Assembly: GCF_002135335.1 (NCBI RefSeq)
Contig: NZ_NEGC01000006.1
Span: forward strand, 62,001 to 126,000
Length of the DNA stretch: 64,000 nt
Direction of reading: 5' to 3'
Source: Acinetobacter sp. ANC 4470
GTDB lineage: Bacteria; Pseudomonadota; Gammaproteobacteria; Pseudomonadales; Moraxellaceae
Below the pieces are notes generated by a model. It searched no databases. It saw only the letters and a list, made by a program, of their open reading frames with translations, and was not told where the DNA came from. Each line of letters opens with the position of its first letter. Positions within the stretch are counted from its first letter, which is position 1. Both the position numbers and the translations under genes were made by a program. Below, one piece after another: positions 7,856-17,428 of the stretch.

Positions 7856-10060
7856 ATGAATTCGAAACTACGTCTTTCTACATACTGGGTTACCTGTGCA
7901 GATGGACTTGAAACCTTACTCCAAGAAGAATTGGAAGGTTTAGGTGTTCAAAATATTGAACGCTTTCCAGGACGTTTAGTTTTCCAAGGCACGCTAGAAA
8001 ATGCATATCGTATTTGTATCTGGTCGCGTTTAGCGTCTCGTGTACTCACACCTATTCATACCCATGAATTGGACTTCACGCATGATGCACGTGATGTGGC
8101 AGAAGAGCTGTATGAAGGTGCAATGAACTTTGACTGGTCACTCATTTTTGCACCACAAAGTACATTTGCCATTCGTTTACACGTAGAACGCGACATTAAA
8201 GTCAATAGTCAATTCGCGACCTTACGTGTAAAAGACGGTGTGGTCGATTCCTTTATGGAAGCTGTGGGCAAACGCCCAAGTGTTGATATTAAACAGCCAG
8301 AAATCACCTTGTACGTGCTTGCGGGTAAAACTGAGCACACTTACTGCCTAGATTTATCAGGTGATTCTTTACATAAACGTGGCTATCGTCACTTTATGAC
8401 CGATGCACCAATTAAAGAAAACCTTGCAGCAGCAATTTTACAAAAAGCCAAATTACTCCAATGTAATCCAGACATTATTTTAGACCCAATGTGTGGTTCA
8501 GGCACATTCATCATTGAAGCACTGATGATGTTGACTGATCGTGCACCCGGTTTAGTACGTCGCTTTGGCTTCAATGGTTGGAATGGTCATAACCATGATT
8601 TATGGATGTCGATTAAAGCTGAAGCAACAGAACGTCACCAAGCTGCATTAGAAAAACCTCTACCTCAGTTCTATGCTTATGATGCTGACTGGGAAGCGGT
8701 AAAAGCGACCAAGCAAAATATTATTGCCGCAGGTTTTGAGTCATTACTTGATCACATCAAAATTGAAGAACGCACCCTGTCTGACTGGCCTGATTTTGCG
8801 GCAATAGGTAAAAAAGCATTTATCGTGACTAACCCTCCTTATGGCGAGCGTTTAGGCGAAAAAGCTTCAAATCGTGCTTTGTACCTAGGTCTATCTGCCC
8901 TATTGCAAAAACACTTCCCAAATCAAACAGCAGCCGTGATTGCCTCTCAAATTGAGCAAGCTGACGTTTTAGCCTTTAATGATCCGCAAACCTTACGTTT
9001 AATGAATGGTAAATTGCCAATTTACATTCGCTCAGGTCAAATTAAACCCGCTACGGCAACTCAACCTTTCCTTGCTGTTTGGCAGCCACAACAATTTGAA
9101 AAAATTGAAGGTGCTGAAGACTTTACCAATCGTTTGCAAAAAAATATACAAGCATTGAAAAAGTGGGCAGTCAAAGAAAATATCTATTGCTTACGTTTAT
9201 ATGATGCCGATCTACCTGACTTTAATGTTGCAGTGGATTTATACGGTGATCGTTTACACGTCCAAGAATATGCACCACCAAAAATCATTGATCCTGAAAA
9301 AGCAAAAAAACGTTTTAATTTAGCGCTTGCTTCTATTCGTGCAGTAACAGGTTTAGGTCGCGATGCGATCTTCATTAAAACCCGCGCGCGTCAGGAAGGT
9401 AAAACACAGTATGAAAAACAAAGTACTGCATCTAAGCGTTTTATTGTGCAAGAAGGCAAAGCAAAATTCTTAATCAACTTAACGGATTATTTAGATACAG
9501 GCTTATTCCTTGATCATCGTCAAATGCGTTTACGTATTGCGGCTGAAGCAAAAGGCAAGCATTTCTTAAACCTGTATAGCTACACCTCTACTGCCAGTGT
9601 TCATGCTGCTTTAGGTGGTGCTGCAAGTACCACAAGTGTCGATTTATCGAATACTTATTTGAATTGGTCTAAAGAAAACTTTGTACTCAATGGCTTAACT
9701 GTTGATCATGCCGATCAACAACATCAGTTTTTCTCGAGTGACTGTTTTGAATGGTTAAAAGAAGGTCATGAACAATATGACTTGATCTTCATTGACCCAC
9801 CAACTTTCTCTAACTCGAAAAAGTTCCACGGTACTTTTGACGTGCAACGTGACCATCTGTCATTACTCAAACGCGCAATGAATCGTTTAACGACTGAAGG
9901 TACTTTATACTTTTCAAACAACTATCGTGGTTTTGAAATGGATGATGAAATTTTGGCATTCTTTGATGTTGAAGAAATTACCAGTGAAACCATTGGTACT
10001 GACTTCAAACGAAATACCAAAATTCACCGTGCATGGAAAATTACACATCCAAAAAGCTAA
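7856..10060 (+). CDS. rlmL: Bifunctional 23S rRNA methyltransferase RlmKL
   Basis: This 734-residue protein carries both activities that modify 23S rRNA: N2 methylation of G2445 (RlmL half) and N7 methylation of G2069 (RlmK half). Visible parts are an N-terminal THUMP region (about 40-160), a first methyltransferase domain with DPMCGSGTF and the catalytic TNPPYGERL motif, and a second domain with SAM-binding and FIDPPTFSNS motifs. Length fits the fused gammaproteobacterial form. The ATG at 7856 is preferred over the in-frame TTG at 7844 because GGA lies at a suitable distance before it. Two hairpins follow the stop. Confidence 0.95.
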   Translation: MNSKLRLSTYWVTCADGLETLLQEELEGLGVQNIERFPGRLVFQGTLENAYRICIWSRLASRVLTPIHTHELDFTHDARDVAEELYEGAMNFDWSLIFAPQSTFAIRLHVERDIKVNSQFATLRVKDGVVDSFMEAVGKRPSVDIKQPEITLYVLAGKTEHTYCLDLSGDSLHKRGYRHFMTDAPIKENLAAAILQKAKLLQCNPDIILDPMCGSGTFIIEALMMLTDRAPGLVRRFGFNGWNGHNHDLWMSIKAEATERHQAALEKPLPQFYAYDADWEAVKATKQNIIAAGFESLLDHIKIEERTLSDWPDFAAIGKKAFIVTNPPYGERLGEKASNRALYLGLSALLQKHFPNQTAAVIASQIEQADVLAFNDPQTLRLMNGKLPIYIRSGQIKPATATQPFLAVWQPQQFEKIEGAEDFTNRLQKNIQALKKWAVKENIYCLRLYDADLPDFNVAVDLYGDRLHVQEYAPPKIIDPEKAKKRFNLALASIRAVTGLGRDAIFIKTRARQEGKTQYEKQSTASKRFIVQEGKAKFLINLTDYLDTGLFLDHRQMRLRIAAEAKGKHFLNLYSYTSTASVHAALGGAASTTSVDLSNTYLNWSKENFVLNGLTVDHADQQHQFFSSDCFEWLKEGHEQYDLIFIDPPTFSNSKKFHGTFDVQRDHLSLLKRAMNRLTTEGTLYFSNNYRGFEMDDEILAFFDVEEITSETIGTDFKRNTKIHRAWKITHPKS

Positions 10061-10130
10061 TGCACTGGAGATGAAATATGACCTAGCATTTCATCTCTGC
10101 TGAGATTTACTTTGGAAAGTTTTCAGTCAT

Positions 10131-10160
10131 AAAAATGGGACGTATATCGTCCCATTTTTA
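10131..10160. terminator. Bidirectional terminator between rlmKL and the DUF945 gene
   Basis: Stem TAAAAATGGGACG/CGTCCCATTTTTA (11-13 bp) flanked by A and T runs. A second 10-bp hairpin without a T run lies just upstream at 10068-10097. Confidence 0.88.
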
Positions 10161-10183
10161 ATGCGCTACATCATCACACAACA

Positions 10184-11470
10184 TTATTCAGTCAGGAACG
10201 TTTTCTGCCCATATTTGTATTCAACTGACATTTTCAAAATATCGCCATCACGTTTTAACTGCCCAGATTGCTGCATAGTAGACAACATATTTTCGATATT
10301 TTGATCAGACATTGCAGCCCCTCCCTTTTGCATATAATTATTCATTACACTCGACATCATATTTTTATCAAACTGAACATCTGCTTTGTATTCCATTAAA
10401 CTTGGCATTATTTTTACCATACCCATCATGGTAGATTGATGACTCGGCATAATACGTCCCGTCATACTCGCCTGAGCAACCCCTTCCCCTATAGCAAACT
10501 GATTATCTTTTGATTCAAAACGGAAACCTTCATTGATCACAGCCAATAAAGCAGGTTCTATATCTTTCACCAGTGATTCTTTGGCCAAACAACTGTTTTC
10601 ACTTTTCGCCAAGATATCAAAAAAATTCTGTAATTTTTGTCGATTCAAATCAATCACATTAAAATTCAACTGTACTTTCTGCATTGCTGGCACAAAAGGC
10701 ATTTTCATTTCATCTAGCCGCAGCAACATTTCAGTGTTTAGAACCCGATCCGTCAACTCGCTTTGAGTTTCTATACTAAAATTCTTAAGTTCAGCATTAG
10801 TTGGTTTATTTACATCTCGATCTGACATTTTCAGCAAATCCATCTGAATTTTGGTTTTCCCCGCCTCTAGATACTCACCATTTAGTCCTTGGTTGGTTTC
10901 TAGCTTTAACCCAGCCATTTGGAAATGCGAGTTTGTATCTGTTACGGTCAAATTTGGAATTTCAAGTTGTAAATCCAGTATCTTCAACTGTTGGTCTATA
11001 GGTTTTGCACGAAATTTTAATTTTATCGGATCTAATCTAGACTGTATTTGGGCTTCATTACGTGTAATTACTGGCGTAGTCAACGTTGCATTCATGTTTC
11101 CTAACCAATTGACTGTCGTTTGTACTTTAAGAGGTTCCTTCAACAATGACTGAAGTGCCCCCGGCGCTTGAGTAATTTTAATATCTGAATGAATCGCGTA
11201 TCCATTCCAACTGCGTTTAATATTATCCTGACCACTCAATTGGATCACTTCTTTCGGTTTACATGGATCAAGTATTAATTCGGCGGTCCAGTTAGCACTA
11301 CCTTTTAAAGACCCCATGTGAAATTGTTGATATTCTAAACTTAAATTATTTGATTGCTTGCTGCCCTGCTGATAATAAGTTTTCAAACTTTTATCCGCAT
11401 AAAGATTACCTGCTACTGCGACCACAGTAAGCGTAAGTACGCTCCCAATACCCCACTTTAATTTAGTCAT
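10184..11470 (-). CDS. DUF945 (YdgA-like) family protein
   Basis: The 428-residue protein starts with a signal-anchor or signal peptide (TKLKWGIGSVLTLTVVAVAGNLYA). It continues with the long beta-rich body of YdgA/DUF945 proteins, including the early YYQQGS and SANWTAEL-type segments and the repeated LEVP/LxLxIPNLTV-like strands. The fold is related to other periplasmic or membrane-tethered repeat proteins of the envelope. The molecular function is not known. It is monocistronic, convergent with rlmKL. Confidence 0.75.
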   Translation of the reverse strand: MTKLKWGIGSVLTLTVVAVAGNLYADKSLKTYYQQGSKQSNNLSLEYQQFHMGSLKGSANWTAELILDPCKPKEVIQLSGQDNIKRSWNGYAIHSDIKITQAPGALQSLLKEPLKVQTTVNWLGNMNATLTTPVITRNEAQIQSRLDPIKLKFRAKPIDQQLKILDLQLEIPNLTVTDTNSHFQMAGLKLETNQGLNGEYLEAGKTKIQMDLLKMSDRDVNKPTNAELKNFSIETQSELTDRVLNTEMLLRLDEMKMPFVPAMQKVQLNFNVIDLNRQKLQNFFDILAKSENSCLAKESLVKDIEPALLAVINEGFRFESKDNQFAIGEGVAQASMTGRIMPSHQSTMMGMVKIMPSLMEYKADVQFDKNMMSSVMNNYMQKGGAAMSDQNIENMLSTMQQSGQLKRDGDILKMSVEYKYGQKTFLTE

Positions 11471-11645
11471 TTTTTCTATCTCAAGTTGCTTATTTGTTAT
11501 TAAAATTAATTATAAAGAGAACCCTCAAATAAAGATAATCATTTTGCAAATAAAGCACTTAAGTGATATTTTCATCACAAAAATGTGAAAACTTACGTCA
11601 CATTTTGACTTTAAAATGTCATTTCTAACATTTCTATTCCTCAAT

Positions 11646-11673
11646 AAAAAACCTAGCCGAAGCTAGGTTTTTT
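11646..11673 (-). terminator. Terminator of clpB
   Basis: Stem AAAAAACCTAGC/GCTAGGTTTTTT with loop TTCG on the minus strand, 30 bp after the clpB stop. Confidence 0.9.
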
Positions 11674-11702
11674 ATTTTGCGATTGAAAATCGGGTTAAAT
11701 TT

Positions 11703-14285
11703 TTAACTCAATTTCATTTTCTCAAACTCAAGATGACCATTTTCACCTTTAATCAAAATAGTATCGCCTGGAAGAAACTCACCACTCAATATTTTTTGTG
11801 CCAATGAGTTTTCAACTCGTTGTTGAATTGCACGTTTCAGTGGTCGAGCACCATAGATCGGGTCAAAACCAGCATCTATTAATTGATCAAAAGCACTATC
11901 ATCTATAGAAAGACTCATGTCTTTTTCGCTTAAACGTGCACGTAAACGATCCAACTGAATATCTGCAATACCTCGAATTTGCTCTTTTTTCAATGAATGG
12001 AAAACAACCAATTCATCAATACGGTTAATGAATTCTGGACGGAAATGTTGCGATACTGCATTCATCACCACCGTACGAACTTCTTCCTCCGTAGCACCAC
12101 CACCTAACTCACGCACATCTTGTGAACCTAGGTTCGAGGTCAACACGATGACTGTATTTTTAAAATCAACGACACGCCCCTGAGAGTCCGTTAAACGGCC
12201 ATCATCAAGCACCTGTAATAAGATGTTAAATACGTCAGGATGTGCTTTTTCCACTTCATCAAATAGCACTACACTATAGGGTTTACGTCGCACAGCTTCG
12301 GTTAAAATACCACCTTCTTCATATCCGACATAGCCAGGAGGTGCACCGACCAAGCGGCTCACAGAATGTTTTTCCATGAATTCACTCATATCGATACGAA
12401 CCATAGCATCGTCACTATCAAACAAAAAGTTAGCCAAAGCTTTGGTCAATTCAGTTTTACCGACACCTGTTGGTCCAAGGAATAAAAATGAACCACTAGG
12501 TCGATTCGGGTCAGATAAGCCTGCACGTGAACGACGAACTGCATTCGATACAGCAACAACCGCTTCATCTTGTCCAACCACACGGTTATGTAAAAAATCT
12601 TCCATATGCAAAAGTTTCTCACGTTCACCTTGCAACATTTTTGTGACAGGAATACCCGTTGCAGCGCTGACCACTTCTGCAATTTCATTCTCGGTCACTT
12701 TGGTACGAATCAATTTCGGCTCTTCACTACTTTCTTCAGCCACTTCTTCCGCTGCAAGGCGTTTTTGCAATTCAGGAATCACACCATATTGCAAACGGCT
12801 TGCTTCAGCCAAATCACCTTCACGCTGTGCTTTTTCAAAAGCAGTTCTGGCTTTATCTAACTCAACTTGAGCTTGATTCGTCCCTTCGACTAAGGTTTTT
12901 TCAGCACGCCACACTTCTTCTAAATTGTTATATTCTCGTTGAACTTCTTCAATTTGCTTTTCCAAATATTCAACTTCAACTTTACTGACTGAATCTGCAT
13001 CTTGTTTCACCGCTTCCAATTGCATTTTCAACTGAATCAGACGTCGATCTAAACGGTCTAATGGCTCAGGTTTCGAGTCAATTTCCATTTTAATCCGTGA
13101 TGCAGCTTCATCAATCAAATCAATGGCTTTATCTGGTAATTGGCGGTCTGTAATATAACGATGCGACATTTTAGCAGCAGCAATAATCGCCGAATCGAGA
13201 ATCTGCACACCATGATGTGTTGCATATTTCTCTTTTAAACCACGTAAAATTGCGATGGTGTCTTCAACACTTGGTTCATCGACCAAGACTTTTTGGAAAC
13301 GACGTTCCAGTGCTGCATCTTTTTCAATATATTGGCGATATTCATCTAAAGTGGTTGCACCGACACAGCGAAGCTCACCACGCGCCAATGCGGGTTTTAA
13401 CATATTACCTGCATCCATCGCGCCATCGCCCTTACCAGCACCAACAAGCGTATGTAACTCATCAATAAATAAGATGATCTCACCATCATATTTAGCGAGG
13501 TCTTTTAGAAGCGCTTTTAAGCGCTCTTCAAACTCACCACGATATTTCGCACCTGCCAGTAACGAACCTAAATCTAAAGATAAAACACGTTTACCTTTCA
13601 AGCCCTCAGGCACCTCACCATTAACTATACGTTGTGCCAAGCCTTCTACAATCGCAGTTTTACCAACCCCTGGTTCACCAATAAGCACAGGGTTATTTTT
13701 AGTACGACGTGACAAAACTTGAATCGTGCGACGAATTTCTTCGTCTCGCCCAATGACAGGATCAAGTTTGCCAGACATGGCACGCTCAGTTAAATCAATC
13801 GTATATTTATTCAAAGAATCTCGTTGATCTTCGTGGTTATTTGCCATAACTTTGTCACCACCTCGTATATTTTCAATTGCTTTACGCAGCTTATCTATCG
13901 TTACACCAACACTATGCAGCAGTGTTTTCGTTGCACCTGTTTCAGCGAGCGCCAAAATCACCCAATCTGTAGATAAAAATTCATCCCCTGCTTTTTGTGC
14001 AAAACTATCTGCTAGATTCAATGCACGTACAGCTTCTGGATTTAAATTGATATCACCCGTTGGGTTCGCAATCGTTGCTGCATCCTTTAATGCCTGCTGT
14101 AACTTTGTTTGAAGGTCGCGTAAATTTGCACCTGCCTGTTGCAGCAAACTGATGTTCGCTGGTTCTTCCAACAAGGCGGATAAAATGTGAATACCTTCAA
14201 TAGCAGTGTGATCTTTACCCATAGCTAAAGATTGGGCATCTGATAAGGCTTGCTGTAAGCGATTGGTAAATTTTTCAAAACGCAT
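11703..14285 (-). CDS. clpB: ATP-dependent disaggregase ClpB
   Basis: ClpB is a hexameric AAA+ chaperone that pulls proteins out of aggregates together with DnaK. The 860 residues show the N-terminal Clp repeat domain, first AAA+ module (Walker [10 protein letters not shown], Walker B ILFIDELH), the long coiled-coil middle domain (about 400-525), and the second AAA+ module ([20 protein letters not shown]). The ATG at 14285 has GAGG eight bases before it; that signal overlaps the upstream in-frame GTG at 14300, which is therefore unlikely. An internal ATG at 13847 (Met147) also has a good ribosome site and may give the short isoform. A sigma-32-like promoter lies at 14423-14451. Confidence 0.97.
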   Translation of the reverse strand: MRFEKFTNRLQQALSDAQSLAMGKDHTAIEGIHILSALLEEPANISLLQQAGANLRDLQTKLQQALKDAATIANPTGDINLNPEAVRALNLADSFAQKAGDEFLSTDWVILALAETGATKTLLHSVGVTIDKLRKAIENIRGGDKVMANNHEDQRDSLNKYTIDLTERAMSGKLDPVIGRDEEIRRTIQVLSRRTKNNPVLIGEPGVGKTAIVEGLAQRIVNGEVPEGLKGKRVLSLDLGSLLAGAKYRGEFEERLKALLKDLAKYDGEIILFIDELHTLVGAGKGDGAMDAGNMLKPALARGELRCVGATTLDEYRQYIEKDAALERRFQKVLVDEPSVEDTIAILRGLKEKYATHHGVQILDSAIIAAAKMSHRYITDRQLPDKAIDLIDEAASRIKMEIDSKPEPLDRLDRRLIQLKMQLEAVKQDADSVSKVEVEYLEKQIEEVQREYNNLEEVWRAEKTLVEGTNQAQVELDKARTAFEKAQREGDLAEASRLQYGVIPELQKRLAAEEVAEESSEEPKLIRTKVTENEIAEVVSAATGIPVTKMLQGEREKLLHMEDFLHNRVVGQDEAVVAVSNAVRRSRAGLSDPNRPSGSFLFLGPTGVGKTELTKALANFLFDSDDAMVRIDMSEFMEKHSVSRLVGAPPGYVGYEEGGILTEAVRRKPYSVVLFDEVEKAHPDVFNILLQVLDDGRLTDSQGRVVDFKNTVIVLTSNLGSQDVRELGGGATEEEVRTVVMNAVSQHFRPEFINRIDELVVFHSLKKEQIRGIADIQLDRLRARLSEKDMSLSIDDSAFDQLIDAGFDPIYGARPLKRAIQQRVENSLAQKILSGEFLPGDTILIKGENGHLEFEKMKLS

Positions 14286-14422
14286 TCTTATTTTCCTCAC
14301 AACAGATTTTGTACTTGGATAATAGATGGGAATGGTTTGATATTTTTCAACAATTTTATTAAAAAATATTTTTAATTTTCAATAATTAAAGTAATTAAGA
14401 CAAAAAATAAAACTCAGTTATA

Positions 14423-14451
14423 ATATGGGTCTATATCGCAGGTTTTTCAAG
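14423..14451 (-). promoter_or_regulatory. Sigma-32 (heat-shock) promoter of clpB
   Basis: On the minus strand CTTGAAA (14451-14445), a 14-bp spacer and ACCCATAT (14430-14423) match the RpoH consensus CTTGAAA / CCCCATNT at 14 of 15 defined positions or nearly so. The site lies about 138 bp before the clpB start and points toward it. Heat induction of clpB by RpoH is known in other proteobacteria; its use here is inference. Confidence 0.8.
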
Positions 14452-14757
14452 TTCAATTTAATATCTTATGTATCAAATTCTATTCAAAATATATTATCTG
14501 ACTACGTTTTTAGCCACTGCATAAAACACCATGCATTTGTGCTTGATGGTTTAAAAATTTTATACATCAGATTTATTTGAGCAATGATAATTTTAGTGCA
14601 GTTTCAGACAAGAAATTTGATGCATAACAAGTAAATGAGGCTGCTTAACTTTGTTTTTTAAGTTCTGAATTTGGATTGAACTAGGACAATTTTATCAATT
14701 TATTGTAAATTTTTAATTTAAAAAAGGTACAACTTATATAATTCTTAGATTTATAAA
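14452..14757. other. Gene-free stretch between clpB promoter and osmC terminator
   Basis: Very AT-rich, with no supported reading frame or repeat. It separates the heat-shock promoter of clpB from the end of the OsmC gene. Confidence 0.5.
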
Positions 14758-14783
14758 ATGGCAACTCACCTATGAATTGCCAT
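14758..14783 (-). terminator. Terminator of the OsmC-family gene
   Basis: An 11-bp stem with one G-U pair and a 4-nt loop, followed by TTTTA on the minus strand, 14 bp after the stop. Confidence 0.8.
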
Positions 14784-14797
14784 CAATTTTTCATTAC

Positions 14798-15220
14798 TTA
14801 TTCAGCTTCAATAATTTCAAAATCATGAGTAATTTCAACACCACCATCTGATAACATTTTACTTGCTGAACAGTATTTTTCAGCAGAAAGTTCAACCGCT
14901 TTAGCCACCTGTTTTTCTTTTACCGCCTTACCCGTTACGACAAAATGTAAATGGATTTTGGTAAAGACAGCAGGAATACTATCCGCACGATCCGCTTTCA
15001 ACTGACATACAACCCCTGTCACATCTTGGCGTGATTTCTTTAAGATAGTCACAATATCAAAGGAAGCACACCCACCAAGTCCCATTAATATAAGCTCCAT
15101 AGGACGTGGACCACGGTTTTCACCACCATATGCCTCAGCCCCATCCATGACAACTTGGTGACCACTCTCTGATTTGGCTTCAAAAGCAACATTCTCTAGC
15201 CAATGAACACTTGTTTGCAT
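14798..15220 (-). CDS. OsmC family protein
   Basis: OsmC/Ohr proteins are dimeric thiol peroxidases or related redox proteins. The 140-residue protein has the two cysteines of the family active site, in GGCASFDI (about residue 51) and KYCSASKM (about residue 116), plus the glycine-rich RGPRPMELILMGLGGC entry. The sequence resembles the YhfA-type OsmC subgroup more than Ohr, because it lacks the Ohr-type N-terminus. It is transcribed divergently from the Vfr/Crp gene, and that pairing is also known around yhfA-crp in Enterobacteria. Confidence 0.85.
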   Translation of the reverse strand: MQTSVHWLENVAFEAKSESGHQVVMDGAEAYGGENRGPRPMELILMGLGGCASFDIVTILKKSRQDVTGVVCQLKADRADSIPAVFTKIHLHFVVTGKAVKEKQVAKAVELSAEKYCSASKMLSDGGVEITHDFEIIEAE

Positions 15221-15368
15221 TGCAACTACCCGAAAAAAGCTATAAATTTACGACGTACCTGTACACTAACATAAATTGAGTTGATACGGAATTTCATCTC
15301 TTCTATGTGACAAGTTCAATTTAGGTCTTGTGCGATCTATTTCTTATCCATATTCGGAACCGTTAGGC

Positions 15369-16076
15369 ATGACTGCAAACTTTTCACAACTTAGCACTGA
15401 TGCGCTTTCTCCTGGTCAGTTACCAGAGTCAGTAAAAGCATTATTAAAACGTGCATATATTAACCGCTATCCAAAACGTACTGCGATTATCGATGCAGGC
15501 ACTGAATCCAAATCTCTTTATTTGATTTTAAAAGGTTCGGTATCCATTATTTTACGCGAAGATGATGAACGTGAAATTGTAGTTGCGTATTTGAATGCCG
15601 GTGACTTTTTTGGGGAAATGGGTTTATTTGAAGCAAATCCACAACGTACTGCAGAAGTTCGTACACGCGACGTATGTGAAATTGCTGAAATTACCTATGA
15701 AAATTTTCATGAATTAAGCAAACAATATCCAGACCTTAGCTACGCTGTATTTGCTCAATTGGTGCGCCGTTTAAAAAACACCACACGTAAAGTCACTGAC
15801 CTTGCATTTATCGATGTATCGGGTCGTATTGCACGTTGTTTGATTGATCTTTCTTCACAACCTGAAGCCATGATTCTCCCAAATGGTCGCCAGATCCGCA
15901 TTACCCGTCAAGAAATTGGCCGTATTGTGGGTTGTTCGCGTGAAATGGTTGGACGTGTTTTAAAAACACTTGAAGAACAAGGCATGATCGAAACAGATGG
16001 TAAAGCCATTCTTATTTTTGATGTTGTACCTGAGGAAGCTAATACTTCTTTAGATAAGGATGATGACGAAGAATAA
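15369..16076 (+). CDS. vfr: Vfr/Crp-type cyclic AMP receptor protein
   Basis: A global transcription regulator of the CRP-FNR family, 235 residues. The cyclic-nucleotide domain (about 20-140) has the GDFFGEMGLFE and PQRTAEV motifs that hold cAMP phosphate. The C-terminal helix-turn-helix reads ITRQEIGRIVGCSREMVGRVL. An acidic tail (SLDKDDDEE) extends beyond the usual end. The frame is open to a GTG at 15330, but the ATG at 15369 begins the conserved protein and gives the family length. Divergent from the OsmC gene and closed by a strong terminator. Confidence 0.92.
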   Translation: MTANFSQLSTDALSPGQLPESVKALLKRAYINRYPKRTAIIDAGTESKSLYLILKGSVSIILREDDEREIVVAYLNAGDFFGEMGLFEANPQRTAEVRTRDVCEIAEITYENFHELSKQYPDLSYAVFAQLVRRLKNTTRKVTDLAFIDVSGRIARCLIDLSSQPEAMILPNGRQIRITRQEIGRIVGCSREMVGRVLKTLEEQGMIETDGKAILIFDVVPEEANTSLDKDDDEE

Positions 16077-16101
16077 GTTTTTTTGTTCTGCTACATTCAA
16101 T

Positions 16102-16131
16102 AAAAAAGCAAATCTTATGGTTTGCTTTTTT
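16102..16131 (+). terminator. Terminator of vfr
   Basis: Stem AAAAAAGCAAA/TTTGCTTTTTT with an 8-nt loop, 25 bp after the stop. Confidence 0.88.
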
Positions 16132-16266
16132 TATGCTTTAATTTTTTATTCTTTTGTAAATATTATGACAAATTTAAAACTATTCATGATTTAACGCTTA
16201 TCGCTAAATCAGTTAGCCTGATCCCCGATTTCAAATTTCATGCTAAAAATTAAAGGATAAACCTTG

Positions 16267-17316
16267 ATGCAACTTAAACCTTTAGCCAATACAGGCATTT
16301 TAGTTCCTGAAATCTGTTTGGGAACCATGACTTTTGGTGAGCAAAATACACAAGCAGAAGCCTTCCAACAACTTGAGTATGCTTTAGATCAAGGTCTCTT
16401 TTTTTGGGATACCGCTGAAATGTATCCCGTGCCACCAAAACCCGAAACCCAAGGGGCAACTGAAACAATATTGGGCAATTGGATTGCACAACGCGGTAAT
16501 CGAGATCAACTATTTATTGCCTCAAAAATAGCAGGTCCCTCACAAGGGGGTAGCCACATCCGTGATGGGCAAACGCGCTTTACAGCAGCAGAAATTGCTT
16601 CTGCTATTGATGGCTCGCTACAACGCCTGCAAAGCGATTATATCGACCTCTATCAACTGCATTGGCCACAACGACCAACCAACTTCTTTGGTAAACTCGG
16701 TTATGGCAATAGTGAAGCACAGCAAAATAACGAAATTACAGCTTTAGAAGAAACCCTAGTTGCTTTAAGTGATGAAATTAAAAAAGGGCGTATCCGTTAT
16801 ATTGGACTGTCCAATGAAACTCCATGGGGAACCATGAAACTTTTAAACTTGGCAGAAAAGTTAGGTTTACAAAAGTTTGTCAGTGTACAAAATCCTTATA
16901 GCCTATTAAACCGTAGCTATGAAATTGGCATGTCAGAAATTGCCCATTATGAAAATGTAGGATTACTAGCCTACTCTCCTTTGGCTTTTGGCTATTTGAC
17001 GGGTAAATTCCGTCATGGCGCGCGTCCTGCCAATGCACGAGTCACACTATTCTCTCGTTTTAGCCGCTATAGCAACTCAGAAAGTGAATGGGCAACTGAA
17101 CAATATGCTCAACTTGCAGAGCAACATGACTTAACACTCACACAACTTGCACTGGCATTTATCAAGCAACAGTTCTTTGTGACTAGTACTATTATCGATG
17201 CAACAAATTTAGAGCAACTAAAAGAAAATATCCAAGCTTTTAACATTGATTTATCGGCAGAAATTTTGCAAGGCATTGAGGAGATCCATCGTCAACAGCC
17301 CAATCCTGCGCCATAA
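16267..17316 (+). CDS. Aldo-keto reductase, Tas-like
   Basis: A 349-residue NADP(H)-dependent oxidoreductase of the aldo-keto reductase superfamily. The barrel motifs WDTAEMYP (catalytic Asp and Tyr), IASKIAGP (catalytic Lys) and YQLHWPQR (catalytic His) are all present, followed by the C-terminal cofactor segment. The SGYGNSEAQQNNEI-like insert and overall order match the Tas group of E. coli. The ATG at 16267 follows AAGGA; an in-frame TTG one codon earlier is less likely. The physiological substrate is unknown. It is a single gene ending at a bidirectional terminator. Confidence 0.85.
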   Translation: MQLKPLANTGILVPEICLGTMTFGEQNTQAEAFQQLEYALDQGLFFWDTAEMYPVPPKPETQGATETILGNWIAQRGNRDQLFIASKIAGPSQGGSHIRDGQTRFTAAEIASAIDGSLQRLQSDYIDLYQLHWPQRPTNFFGKLGYGNSEAQQNNEITALEETLVALSDEIKKGRIRYIGLSNETPWGTMKLLNLAEKLGLQKFVSVQNPYSLLNRSYEIGMSEIAHYENVGLLAYSPLAFGYLTGKFRHGARPANARVTLFSRFSRYSNSESEWATEQYAQLAEQHDLTLTQLALAFIKQQFFVTSTIIDATNLEQLKENIQAFNIDLSAEILQGIEEIHRQQPNPAP

Positions 17317-17325
17317 GCATAAATC

Positions 17326-17374
17326 TCCTTCTCCCTGTGGGATGAGGAATATATTCCGTAAGGGGATGAGGATA
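17326..17374. repeat. Short palindromic / direct-repeat remnant
   Basis: GGGATGAGGA occurs twice (17339-17348, 17363-17372) around the perfect palindrome GGAATATATTCC (17346-17357), after a CTCCTTCTCCCTGTGGG start. This looks like a decayed small intergenic repeat of the kind scattered in many proteobacterial genomes. Confidence 0.45.
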
Positions 17375-17382
17375 TAAAAATT

Positions 17383-17411
17383 AAAAAAGGATGCTTATCG
17401 CATCCTTTTTT
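17383..17411. terminator. Bidirectional terminator between the AKR and M48 genes
   Basis: Stem AAAAAAGGATGC/GCATCCTTTTTT with loop TTATC, between convergent genes. Confidence 0.92.
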
Positions 17412-17428
17412 GAACCTAACAACTTATC

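Noticed and set aside
10533..11153. Plus-strand open frames inside the DUF945 gene
   Set aside because: They are antisense shadows with no ribosome sites, no family motifs and full overlap with a recognised gene.
12376..14112. Several long plus-strand open frames inside clpB
   Set aside because: They run antisense to a highly conserved gene whose codon pattern creates open frames on the other strand; their proteins have no motifs.
15330..15368. Upstream GTG start for vfr
   Set aside because: It would add 13 residues that are not part of the family and has no suitable ribosome site.
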